NCBI GenBank assembly: GCA_964523675.1
Contig: CAZFZT010000012.1
Location: forward strand, 1-58,506
Reading direction: 5' to 3'
Length of the DNA: 58,506 nucleotides
Source: CAZFZT01 sp964523675
GTDB taxonomy: Bacteria > Planctomycetota > Phycisphaerae > Phycisphaerales > SM1A02
Part shown: positions 22,069 through 30,227 of the stretch, one piece after another
Layout: each line of letters begins with the position of its first letter
Numbering within the stretch: the stretch's first letter is position 1
Translations under genes and position numbers: made by a program
Notes under the pieces: generated by a model
Told to the model about the DNA's origin: nothing
Database searches by the model: none
What the model saw: only the letters and a program-made list of their open reading frames with translations

Positions 22069-23442
22069 TCACTTGCCGATGCGTGAAGTTTGAATCGCCG
22101 GTTCGCTGGCTTCGGTTGACTTTGATGCCGAGGGCGCGAGGTCATCCTTCACCAGCGGGCCGGCGTGGGCGCAGATGAGGGTGAGGTCATCGGCCTGGTG
22201 GAGGGAACCATTTTGCAGATCGAGCCGCTTGCGCAGTTGTTCGATCGCTTCCTGCGGCATGCCGGAGCGAGCGATGGCTTCAAACTCCTTGCGGTAGCGC
22301 GTGGTGGGGAGACGGCGCTCGTGTTCGTCGGCTGTTTGAGAGGGAAATGCCTGCTCGAAACCATCGGAGTAGAAGAGGATGCGGTCGTCGAGTCCGAGTT
22401 CAATCTCGATCTGCTCGTACTGTTCGTCGGCGAAGATGCCGAGCAGCCCGCCTGTTGTTTCGAGCGGCTTCATTTCCCCATCTTTGCGAAGGAGGAACGG
22501 CGCGGGATGTCCTGCGCCGGCGAATTGCATGGTTCTTTCGCGGCAGTTGATGAGTGCGTAGACGCCGGTGGCGAATCGTGTGGTGCGTCCCTGCCGCTGG
22601 AGCATTTCCTCGTTGAGGCGCGTGAGGACTTCCGATGGCGGGAGAAGCCGGTATTCGTTGCCGGTGATTTCCTTCATGACGAGCGATCGGCTGATGACCA
22701 TGGTGAGCAAGGCAGCGGGAACGCCGTGGCCGACTGCATCAGTGAGGAACACGCCGACATGATCTTCATCGAGCCGGGCGACATCGAAGATGTCGCCGGA
22801 GACGTAATTGGCAGGTCTCCAGAGTGTGCCGAAGGAAACGCCATGCACGAAGGGGAGTTCACGGGGAAGGAGTTCGCGCTGCACCATGGCGGCGAGTTGG
22901 AGCTCCTCGTGCATGCGGACGATTTCGCCTTCGAGGCCGCCGCTCTGACGAGTGGCCACGGAAAGTTCGCTGCGCAGTCGCCGGGATTCGACGCCGGCAT
23001 GGATGAGCGCATCAAGTGCGGCCCGAATGGAAGCGGGCGGACTGGACGCGGGCATCGAAAGCGCGCCGGCGAATGTTCCGGTGGAGGGGGTGGAACCTGG
23101 GGCGGTGTTTCGCAGGACGAGTACAGGAATGCCCGTATGGTCAGCGGCATCGATGAGCGCAAGCGCGTTTCGGCCTGAGGCGTTCTGCTCGAGCAGGACG
23201 ATCGCAGCATGAACCCCATGAAGCGCGCGGCGAAGCTGCTCCGCCGTTGGGGCGCTGTCGAGGTCAAGACGCTCGAACGTATTTTGATCGGCGCGATCAC
23301 AGGCGAGATCGCGCTGCAACACTGCGGCCGCCTCTTGGCAGCCGTCATGTGTGGCGATCAGGACTCGTCTGCTGCCGATCATGAGAGTGAGGCGGGAGGA
23401 GCAGGGGTTCTCGGCCTCGGTTGATTGCTGTCGCCCCGGCAT
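22069..23442 (-). CDS. SpoIIE/RsbU-type PP2C phosphatase with N-terminal receiver-like domain
   Basis: About 457 aa. Residues 20-130 (RRVLIATHDG, AAIVLLEQNASGRNALALID, GIPVLVLRN) look like a degenerate receiver domain. A helical linker (SGGLEGEIVRMHEELQLAAMVQREL) leads to the SpoIIE PP2C domain with metal-binding aspartates in YVSGDIFDVARLDED and FLTDAVGHGVPAAL, then FAGAGHPAPFLLR, LGIF, ILFYSDGFEQAF and DDLTLI. Such enzymes dephosphorylate STAS anti-anti-sigma factors in partner-switching circuits; a STAS protein is encoded at 40005 but not adjacent. The start is ATG 23442 (TATCGG seven bases upstream) or ATG 23382. Confidence 0.88.
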   Translation of the reverse strand: MPGRQQSTEAENPCSSRLTLMIGSRRVLIATHDGCQEAAAVLQRDLACDRADQNTFERLDLDSAPTAEQLRRALHGVHAAIVLLEQNASGRNALALIDAADHTGIPVLVLRNTAPGSTPSTGTFAGALSMPASSPPASIRAALDALIHAGVESRRLRSELSVATRQSGGLEGEIVRMHEELQLAAMVQRELLPRELPFVHGVSFGTLWRPANYVSGDIFDVARLDEDHVGVFLTDAVGHGVPAALLTMVISRSLVMKEITGNEYRLLPPSEVLTRLNEEMLQRQGRTTRFATGVYALINCRERTMQFAGAGHPAPFLLRKDGEMKPLETTGGLLGIFADEQYEQIEIELGLDDRILFYSDGFEQAFPSQTADEHERRLPTTRYRKEFEAIARSGMPQEAIEQLRKRLDLQNGSLHQADDLTLICAHAGPLVKDDLAPSASKSTEASEPAIQTSRIGK

Positions 23443-23479
23443 CACTCAGCCGATAACGAGCCACCGATCACCCAACAGG

Positions 23480-23989
23480 TCACCGAGAACCGACCTGTTC
23501 CTCATCGGCAGACTCAGCCATGCCCTTAAGGCGTTCGACGTCAAGATCGATGCGATCGTCGAAACGCACACCGAGGCGTTCAGCTTTCCCTGCGGGCAGT
23601 TCGATGGCGAACTGAGCGGGATAGCGGCTGAAGTACCGAGGGAGCCGGCTTTCATAGTCCTCACGGGTCTCGTCCGGCTGTTGCAGCGGCTCGGCCTTCA
23701 TGGTGTGAATGGCCTTCACCACGCCTCGCCCATCAAGGAAGATGATGTCCATATCGATGAGGCAGTCAACCATCCAGAATGACCGCAACTGCTCATCGGG
23801 AAAGACGAAGAGCATGACGCCGCCTTCTGGGAATGACTCGCGCCCACTCATGCCACGTACGCGCTGTTCCTCGGTGACAGCAAGTTCGACATTGAATGTC
23901 TCACCAGCAATGGTGAGTGTCTCTGCGCGTTCACAGCCAAGGGTCACCTGGACAACCAGCAGAAGCACGAACGTTATGAAGTTCATCAT
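23480..23989 (-). CDS. DUF192 lipoprotein
   Basis: About 169 aa. A lipoprotein signal peptide (MMNFITFVLLLVVQVTLGC) is followed by a DUF192 domain: FNVELAVTEEQRVRGMSGRE, GGVMLFVFPDEQLRSFWMVDCLIDMDIIFLD and AIELPAGKAERLGVR. DUF192 proteins are small secreted beta-barrels of unknown function (archaeal and bacterial homologues are known structurally). The start codon overlaps the gluQ stop (ATGATGA at 23986-23989), so it is translated with gluQ; an in-frame ATG at 24004 is also possible. Confidence 0.87.
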   Translation of the reverse strand: MMNFITFVLLLVVQVTLGCERAETLTIAGETFNVELAVTEEQRVRGMSGRESFPEGGVMLFVFPDEQLRSFWMVDCLIDMDIIFLDGRGVVKAIHTMKAEPLQQPDETREDYESRLPRYFSRYPAQFAIELPAGKAERLGVRFDDRIDLDVERLKGMAESADEEQVGSR

Positions 23990-25059
23990 CGGGCGAGCAG
24001 CCATTGATGGTCGTCTTGCGTGAACGTGATCGGTGAAGAGGGTAGGTTAGCCGCTTTGAACGCCATGCGAAACTCATGGGCGGACATTTCTGCACGATCA
24101 TTGAGGACGCCGCTCCAGAATGCCAGCAGGCCGATGATGCGTTGAGGCGGCACGCCCTGTTCACGGTAGGCGTCGATGCGGGTATCGCCATGACGTTTGG
24201 CCAGCCGCCGTCCGTCCTGACCGATCACAAGTGGAAGGTGCCACCACCGTGGCGGCGTGAGGTCAAGGGCGCGGTAGAGCAGTTCCTGCCGCGCAGCGGA
24301 GGGAAGCAGATCGGCGCCGCGCACCACATCAGTGACGCCCTGCCGCGCATCATCCACGACGACGGCAAGCTGGTAAGCAGGCACGCCGCGCTTCGTCCAA
24401 ATGACAAAGTCTCCAACTTCACGAAACGGATTGAGAACGTGCCTGCCCATGAGTTGGTCATCGATGGTGATCGCAAGATCGCAGGTGAGCATGCGGTAAT
24501 TGGTGGAGGTGGCCGGGACAGGATCAGTCCGTCTGCGATCGGTTTCGCTTGGACGAAGCTCGGGGCCGAAGCGCAGCTCGTGCTCACCATCATGCGGCGC
24601 GGATGATGCCGCTTCGATTTCACGTCGGGTCAACGTACAGGGGTATGCCAGACGCTTTCGGAGCAGTTGCTCCAAGGCGGCGTGATATGGCGCAAGGTTC
24701 TCGGATTGCACGAGGGGCTTGCCATCGAAGTCCAGGCCGAGCCAGCGCATAGTGTCCAGCACCTGATTTGCTGCGCCCGCCTTGATGCGCGGGGTGTCGA
24801 GGTCTTCAATGCGCATGATGAGCGACCAGCGTTCATTTCGCGCCATGGCCCAGTTAATGAGGAATGTTCGGGCATTGCCCAGATGCAGGGCACCCGTTGG
24901 AGACGGCGCCAGCCGCGATCGCCGGTTGCCGCCTTGCGGTGTGTGGTAAGCGTCGATCGCGCTGGATGTGTCGAAAGCGTGGGACGTTGATGTGGATGAC
25001 TCGTGAATAGTGCGGACTCCGCTCTCAGGGGAAGTATGATGATCCGATACGGAAGCCAT
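23986..25059 (-). CDS. gluQ: Glutamyl-Q tRNA(Asp) synthetase
   Basis: About 357 aa, a class I catalytic core without an anticodon-binding domain, as in GluQ/YadB. The HIGH-like signature is in RLAPSPTGALHLGNAR, then IMRIEDLDTPR, YQLAVVVDDARQGVTDVVRG and the KMSKS-like RLAKRHGD. It attaches glutamate to queuosine in the wobble position of tRNA-Asp. The zinc site seen in many homologues is reduced to one obvious cysteine (YPCTL). The N-terminus carries about 40 extra residues before the core. ATG 25059 is the only usable start and lies 3 bp from the divergent start of the pterin dehydratase, so the two genes' promoters must overlap each other's coding sequence. Confidence 0.9.
   Translation of the reverse strand: MASVSDHHTSPESGVRTIHESSTSTSHAFDTSSAIDAYHTPQGGNRRSRLAPSPTGALHLGNARTFLINWAMARNERWSLIMRIEDLDTPRIKAGAANQVLDTMRWLGLDFDGKPLVQSENLAPYHAALEQLLRKRLAYPCTLTRREIEAASSAPHDGEHELRFGPELRPSETDRRRTDPVPATSTNYRMLTCDLAITIDDQLMGRHVLNPFREVGDFVIWTKRGVPAYQLAVVVDDARQGVTDVVRGADLLPSAARQELLYRALDLTPPRWWHLPLVIGQDGRRLAKRHGDTRIDAYREQGVPPQRIIGLLAFWSGVLNDRAEMSAHEFRMAFKAANLPSSPITFTQDDHQWLLAR
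25035..25040 (+). promoter_or_regulatory. -10 box TATGAT of the pterin dehydratase, inside gluQ
   Basis: TATGAT lies 22 bases before the ATG at 25063, giving a leader of about 15 nt with a weak GGAAG at 25051. It falls within the first codons of gluQ on the other strand. Confidence 0.4.
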
Positions 25060-25062
25060 CGC

Positions 25063-25347
25063 ATGGAGAAACTCAACCAGGAGACATTGGATCAACGCCT
25101 CGGCGAGTTCGAGGAGTGGTCGCTCACCGGCGACTCGATTCAACGGACATTCAACTTTGATGACTTTACCGCAGCGATGGGGTTTGTGAACCGCATTGCT
25201 GAGCTGGCCGAGACGGTTCAGCATCATCCCGACATCATGGTGCGGTACAACAAGGTGACGCTGACGTTATCCACACACGATGCCGGCGGGGTCACGGAAA
25301 AGGATTTCACCTTTGCGAGGGAGATAGACGCAGCAGTGACGCGCTGA
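25063..25347 (+). CDS. 4a-hydroxytetrahydrobiopterin dehydratase (PCD/DCoH)
   Basis: 94 aa, the normal family length. It opens LDQRLGEFEEWSLTGDSIQRTFNFDDFTAAMGFVNRIAELAE, split here by motif: the helix with AMGFVNRIAELAE, the signature HHPDIMVRYNKVTLTLSTHDAGG with the catalytic HHP, and the end VTEKDFTFAREID. It dehydrates 4a-hydroxy-tetrahydropterin in the recycling of the aromatic-amino-acid hydroxylase cofactor. No hydroxylase is nearby. In-frame upstream starts at 25003 and 25036 would run deeper into gluQ and are less likely. Confidence 0.92.
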   Translation: MEKLNQETLDQRLGEFEEWSLTGDSIQRTFNFDDFTAAMGFVNRIAELAETVQHHPDIMVRYNKVTLTLSTHDAGGVTEKDFTFAREIDAAVTR

Positions 25348-25628
25348 TCCCGGCCGATCCGGAGCGGCTCGTTAGCGGTTCGTTCGATGGGGCCGGCTTC
25401 CACGCGCGCCGAGCCGGCAGCGTCGGCTCGAAGACACGGAGTGTTGGGGGGACGTCGGAGGTGCTCGCAGCCACGACGATGCGCGGCGTTTTCGGGGGTT
25501 GGAGTTGCGTTGAAGGGGTGTTTGTGGCTATAAGTTAGTCAACGCTTCACGTTGCGGACGGCGCTGCGGCAGGTTGGCGGGCAGCGTGTGCGGCCAAACC
25601 GGATGTCGTTGCTGGCGCGCAAACACTG
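25348..25628. other. Intergenic region upstream of the FAAL fusion
   Basis: No gene seen. A TATAAG hexamer at 25530-25535 with TTGAAG upstream could be a promoter for the FAAL fusion, leaving a leader of about 85 nt; the spacing is poor, so this is weak. Confidence 0.35.
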
Positions 25629-28600
25629 ATGGCCATCTCCACGACACAACCTCACATTGGCGACATTGCCGTCGATCTGCCCCGCGCGTTGAGGCGGCAG
25701 GTTCGGCTCAGGCCACAGCAGATGGCATTTGCATTTCTGGCGGACGGTCGCCATGAGGAGTCGCGACTGACGTATGAGCAACTCGATCAACGTGCGAGGT
25801 CGGTGGCTGCTCATCTGCAGGAGCGCGGACTGGCAGGCCAGCGCGTGGTGCTGGCCTATCCGTCCGGGCTGGACTTTGTCGTCGGGTTGTATGGCTGCCT
25901 CTATGCCGGTTGTGTTGCGGTTCCAACGAGCCCGCCGTACCGCAGGCAGCGGCGAGAGCGGTTCAATGGGATCGTCGCAAACTCCGGCGCGCAGGTCGTC
26001 TTGAGTACGAACGACTTTTCATTGACGGCTCAACAGTTGGAGACGGACGCGCATCAATCAAACGTGCAATGGCTGGCGACGGACTTGATCGGTAACGAGT
26101 TGGCGGATTCCTGGGTGGAGCCGCCGCCGGAGCCGGGGGCTCTTGCGATGCTGCAATACACTTCGGGTTCGACCAGTGCGCCCAAGGGCGTGATGCTCAG
26201 CCATTCGAATCTGATCCACAACACGCGCGTCATCGGCGAGGCGTTCAATGTCGGCGGTGCGGAAGCGAGTGTGTTCTGGTTGCCGACATATCACGATATG
26301 GGGTTGATCGGCGGCGTGATGGCGCCGGTGGTCACTTCAGTGCCGACGGTGATGATGTCGCCGAATTCTTTTCTTCAGGATCCGCTGGCGTGGCTGAGCG
26401 CGATCAGCCGGTATCGGGCGACGATTTCCGGCGGGCCGAATTTTGCCTACGACCTGGCGGTGCGGAAGATCAGCGATGAGGATCGGGCAGGTCTTGATCT
26501 GTCATCATGGACGCTTGCGTTCATTGGCGCGGAGCCGATTCAGCCGGAGACGCTGAAGCGGTTTGCGAAAGCGTTCGAACCATGCGGCTTCAAGCCGAGC
26601 GCGTTCTATCCGTGTTACGGGCTTGCTGAGGCGACCTTGATGGTGAGCGGTCCGAGACGAGGCGAGGGGCCGATTGAGGAGCGTCGCAGCGGGGTGGCTC
26701 GGGTGGCGTGCGGCCGGGCTGTCAGTGATACGTTGATCAAGATCGTTGATCCGGTTTCAGGCGAGCAGTGCGGAGATGGTGAGGTCGGCGAGGTGTGGGT
26801 GATGGGGCCCTCGGTCGGGCAGGGGTACTGGAAAGAGAGGGAAAAATCGGAGCGCGTCTTCGGTTGTGAGATTCAGCCCGGTTCGATCGGCAGTGAACGC
26901 AATGATCGTGGGATCGGCAACGGTGATGCCGTCCTGAGAACTTCCTCATCGGGGTATCTTCGCACCGGCGATCTTGGCTATGTGTCAGATGGACGGCTGT
27001 TCATTACCGGCCGGCGCGATGACATGATGATCGTGCGCGGGGTGAACCGGTTTCCGCAGGATATCGAATCTGCGGCTCGGCGCAGTCATGCGTTGCTCGC
27101 AGGGCACAGCGGCGCAGCGTTTGCCGCGACTATCGACGGACAGGAGCGCTACATCCTCGTGCATGAAGTGACGCGCAATGGCGCGGCCGCGTTCGAGGAT
27201 GTTCTTGCGGCTGCATCGCGCGCAGTTCTGGAGGAGTGTGATGTGGCGCTCGACGCAGTTGTGCTGGTGCGCAGTGGCTCCATTCCGCGTACATCGAGCG
27301 GCAAGGTTCAGCGGTTCGCCTGTCGCGACGCATTCCTCAAGCGAGAGCTGCGCGTGGTGGCGCAGGGGGGTCTCAAGGTGCGGCAGCGGAGCGCCGAACC
27401 ACGCAAGGCGGGTTCGCACGTAAATGCAGCCAGGGTTTCTGCTGCGACGCATGGCGAGGCGTTTGCGGTGATTTGCGAGCATGCGCAGGCGTTGAGCCCG
27501 GTGCCGCTGCCGGAGTTGACGCCGCAGACGCCGGTGAGCGCGTTGGGGCTTGATTCGATCCAGCGCGTCGAGCTTGCTGCATCGCTCGAGAAGGCATTCG
27601 GCAGGCGGCTTCCGAACACCTGCGATGTGCAGACGCTCGGCGAGCTTGCTGCGCAGGTGGAAGAGCACTTGATGGGGAGCGACGCCGGTGATGGGCGTCT
27701 GACGAACATTCAGCAGCAGGACATTTCGCGCGAGCAGTTCGATGTTTCGCACTTCCCCGAGTTCATCGAGCTCGAGCGACACGAGCAGGCGGTGCGTGAA
27801 GCGGTCGGCGAGAATCCGTACTTTCGTATTGACGAGGGTGGCACGTCACAGTTGGGGGTCTCCCGCATCGACGGCCGGGAAGTGGTGAATTTCTGCGGTT
27901 ATGACTATGTCGGCATGTCGCATGATCCGGAGGTCGTCGCTGCCATGAAGGCGGCGATCGATCGGTACGGCGCAAGCGCGGGGGCGAGTCGTCTTGTGTC
28001 CGGCGAGAAGCGCGTGCACCGCGAACTCGAACAGGCGCTGGCGCGATTCTTCGGAACGGCGGACGCGATTGCTTTCGTCTCCGGCCATGCGACCAACGTT
28101 ACGACGATCGGCCATCTGCTCAGCGGCGGCGATCTCATCGTGCATGATGCGCTGGCGCATAATTCGATTCTCCAGGGGGCGCGGCTGTGCGGCGCGAGTC
28201 AGCGGGCGTTTGGGCACAATGACTGGGCCGCGCTCGATGCGCTCCTCGGTGATATCCGAAATCGATACCGGCGTGTGCTGATCGCGATCGAGGGTGTGTA
28301 CAGCATGGACGGCGACTGGCCGGACCTGCCGCGATTCATTGAGATCAAGAAGAAGCACAAGGCGATGCTGCTCGTCGATGAAGCGCACTCGTTGGGCACG
28401 ATGGGACCGACCGGCCGGGGTATCGGCGAGCATTATGACGTCAACCGCAGTGATGTTGATCTGTGGATGGGCACACTTTCCAAGTCACTTGCAAGCTGCG
28501 GTGGGTTTATCGCCGGCTCGAGCGAACTGGTGAAGTATCTGAAGTACACGGCGCCGGGATTTGTGTACAGCGTCGGGCTTTCGCCACCGAATGCCGCTGC

Positions 28601-28943
28601 GGCACTTGCTTCGCTTGGTGTGCTGGAGCGCGAGCCGCAGCGCGTTTTGCAACTGCGCGATCTTGCGGCACTGTTTCTTGATCTTGCGCGGAAGCGCGGC
28701 CTGGACACCGGGCTTGCCGCCGGCTCGCCGGTTGTACCGGTGATCGTGGGCAATTCCGTTGATTCACTGCGGCTCTCCAAGGCGCTTTATGATCGCGGCA
28801 TCAACGTGCAGCCGATTCTACGACCGGCGGTGCCGGAAAATGCCGCTCGCTTGCGGTTCTTCATCACCGTCAATCACACGCGAGCGCAGGTTCGCTCCGT
28901 CGTCGATGCCGTAGCGGAAGAAATGAAGGCGATTCGACGATAG
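25629..28943 (+). CDS. Trimodular FAAL - acyl carrier protein - alpha-oxoamine synthase
   Basis: 1,104 aa, three catalytic modules in one chain. Residues 1-590: fatty acyl-AMP ligase, with the P-loop LQYTSGSTSAPKGVMLSHSN, YRTGDLG-type motif (YLRTGDLGYV), VRGVNRFPQDIE and the catalytic lysine in PRTSSGKVQR. Residues 620-700: acyl carrier domain with phosphopantetheine serine S643 in LGLDSIQRVEL. Residues 735-1104: PLP-dependent alpha-oxoamine synthase with NFCGYDYVGMS, GASRLVSG, HDALAHNS, EGVYSMDGD, DEAHSLG and the PLP lysine K952 in TLSKSL. Inferred reaction: activate a fatty acid, load it on the ACP, then condense it with an amino acid with loss of CO2 to give a long-chain alpha-aminoketone, like the first step of sphingolipid synthesis. 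The amino acid is not predictable here. Confidence 0.9.
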   Translation: MAISTTQPHIGDIAVDLPRALRRQVRLRPQQMAFAFLADGRHEESRLTYEQLDQRARSVAAHLQERGLAGQRVVLAYPSGLDFVVGLYGCLYAGCVAVPTSPPYRRQRRERFNGIVANSGAQVVLSTNDFSLTAQQLETDAHQSNVQWLATDLIGNELADSWVEPPPEPGALAMLQYTSGSTSAPKGVMLSHSNLIHNTRVIGEAFNVGGAEASVFWLPTYHDMGLIGGVMAPVVTSVPTVMMSPNSFLQDPLAWLSAISRYRATISGGPNFAYDLAVRKISDEDRAGLDLSSWTLAFIGAEPIQPETLKRFAKAFEPCGFKPSAFYPCYGLAEATLMVSGPRRGEGPIEERRSGVARVACGRAVSDTLIKIVDPVSGEQCGDGEVGEVWVMGPSVGQGYWKEREKSERVFGCEIQPGSIGSERNDRGIGNGDAVLRTSSSGYLRTGDLGYVSDGRLFITGRRDDMMIVRGVNRFPQDIESAARRSHALLAGHSGAAFAATIDGQERYILVHEVTRNGAAAFEDVLAAASRAVLEECDVALDAVVLVRSGSIPRTSSGKVQRFACRDAFLKRELRVVAQGGLKVRQRSAEPRKAGSHVNAARVSAATHGEAFAVICEHAQALSPVPLPELTPQTPVSALGLDSIQRVELAASLEKAFGRRLPNTCDVQTLGELAAQVEEHLMGSDAGDGRLTNIQQQDISREQFDVSHFPEFIELERHEQAVREAVGENPYFRIDEGGTSQLGVSRIDGREVVNFCGYDYVGMSHDPEVVAAMKAAIDRYGASAGASRLVSGEKRVHRELEQALARFFGTADAIAFVSGHATNVTTIGHLLSGGDLIVHDALAHNSILQGARLCGASQRAFGHNDWAALDALLGDIRNRYRRVLIAIEGVYSMDGDWPDLPRFIEIKKKHKAMLLVDEAHSLGTMGPTGRGIGEHYDVNRSDVDLWMGTLSKSLASCGGFIAGSSELVKYLKYTAPGFVYSVGLSPPNAAAALASLGVLEREPQRVLQLRDLAALFLDLARKRGLDTGLAAGSPVVPVIVGNSVDSLRLSKALYDRGINVQPILRPAVPENAARLRFFITVNHTRAQVRSVVDAVAEEMKAIRR

Positions 28944-29040
28944 GGCGGAAGGGCGGAGGGAAACGTCGAAACGTCGAAACGTCCAAACGTCGAAAGAGAG
29001 CGAAAGCCACCAGCCACCAGCCAATAGCCAACGGGCAGAG
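28942..29040. repeat. Octamer and heptamer arrays after the FAAL fusion
   Basis: Right after the stop come GGGCGGAA-type units, then AAACGTCG, AAACGTCG, AAACGTCC, AAACGTCG (28961-28992), then AGCCACC, AGCCACC, AGCCAAT, AGCCAAC (29005-29032). The AAACGTCS octamer is the reverse complement of the array at 31634, and the AGCCNNN heptamer matches 18075 and 31583. Confidence 0.88.
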
Positions 29041-29060
29041 GGTCAATGCGACTTGCCTGG

Positions 29061-30029
29061 TTACATGCCCAGATGCAAGGTGGCGTCTTCGAGGACGTAG
29101 AGGCCGATGAGCCAATCGCTGATGAGGTATGGATCGACAACAAGCCGGCCTTCGACGGTGCCGTAGTTCGCAAACTGCCGTGTGGATGCGGGAATCCCCT
29201 GCGTGAACTGCACTTCAATGGCGTCATACGGTGAGGGCATGGTGCCGATGCAGCAGCCGTCCCACATATTAAGCATGACGAGCGCTTCCTTGGCTTCATA
29301 GGAAGTCATCGGAAACATGATGAAGCCCGAGACTTTCACGTAGGCGCCGTCGAGCATGTTGATGCGCTCGGGGATTTCCTCCATGCCAAGCCGTGGTTGA
29401 TAGGTTTCCGCAGCCGACATGAGGAGATCCCAGGTGATTTCATATGGGGCTTCCGCCGTGCCTTTGCCCTTGATGGTGAACAGGCCGTCCACAAGCGCGG
29501 AGCCGTCGGGTTGCTGTTCAATGGAGTGCTTGATGGGCTGCTTGTCGGGTGCCTCGGCCTGCCATGGATTCTCGACGCGAGGCGGGAGATCTGGGTTCGG
29601 CTTGCCTGCGAGATGACCTTCATGCTCTGGGCCGAGGGTGTTGGTTGTGCCGATCGGCGGCGCGGTGGGGCGGCCGCCAAGGAGATCGTCGATGAGCTGC
29701 TGCGCGGCATCGCCGTCTTCACTCGGCGCAGTCGCCTGGTCAGCGGGTTGCGGGTCGGCCGGCTGCTCGCCCATCGTGTCTTCGCCGGGTTCAGCCGCAT
29801 TATCAAGAGCGGCTTGCAGCGGCGCATCATCAGGTACGGCTTCGGCTCCCGGGTCGGTCGTGGGAGCCACGGACACCTCGGCGATGAGGGGATCACGAAT
29901 CGGCGGCGCGGAAGTCCCCTGCGGCGGCTGAGCAGCGAACTGCGGCGACGGTTCCACACGCGTCTGGGCCCAGACAATGCCGGCCGCGGCAAGGGCGAAG
30001 ATGATGATGATCGTCCAGAAGAGTTTCAT
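29061..30029 (-). CDS. DUF3299-containing exported protein, ABC exporter partner
   Basis: 322 aa from ATG 30029. A single N-terminal membrane anchor (FWTIIIIFALAAAGIVWAQ) precedes a long low-complexity Pro/Ala/Asp linker (about 25-165) and a C-terminal DUF3299-like domain: INMLDGAYVKVSGFIMFPM, LNMWDGCCIGTMPSPYDAIEV and VEGRLVV. In other bacteria DUF3299 proteins are found beside MacB/LolCDE-type exporters, as here: the permease and ATPase genes lie just upstream on the same strand. Role unknown; probably an extracytoplasmic component acting with the exporter. Upstream of 30029 lie GGGGCAGAG-type repeats (30046-30070). Confidence 0.75.
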   Translation of the reverse strand: MKLFWTIIIIFALAAAGIVWAQTRVEPSPQFAAQPPQGTSAPPIRDPLIAEVSVAPTTDPGAEAVPDDAPLQAALDNAAEPGEDTMGEQPADPQPADQATAPSEDGDAAQQLIDDLLGGRPTAPPIGTTNTLGPEHEGHLAGKPNPDLPPRVENPWQAEAPDKQPIKHSIEQQPDGSALVDGLFTIKGKGTAEAPYEITWDLLMSAAETYQPRLGMEEIPERINMLDGAYVKVSGFIMFPMTSYEAKEALVMLNMWDGCCIGTMPSPYDAIEVQFTQGIPASTRQFANYGTVEGRLVVDPYLISDWLIGLYVLEDATLHLGM

Positions 30030-30227
30030 GTTGAACGGGCGAAGCGGTGAAGGGGCAGAGGGGCAGAGGGTCGTTGTCGGGTTCTGAGACCCTTTGCCCT
30101 TAGCCCTCTTGAACCTCCGCTCATCTTTCCAGAATCCTAGAAGGCCAACGCGGCCAACACCACTCACTATTCATGCGCTCCCTCTCTTCTCCGTGGCTCT
30201 CAGTGGCCCTCCATGTTTCAAATCGGG

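Noticed and set aside
22165..23178. Long plus-strand open frame over the SpoIIE phosphatase
   Set aside because: The minus strand has a full PP2C domain with its aspartates; the plus frame has no motif.
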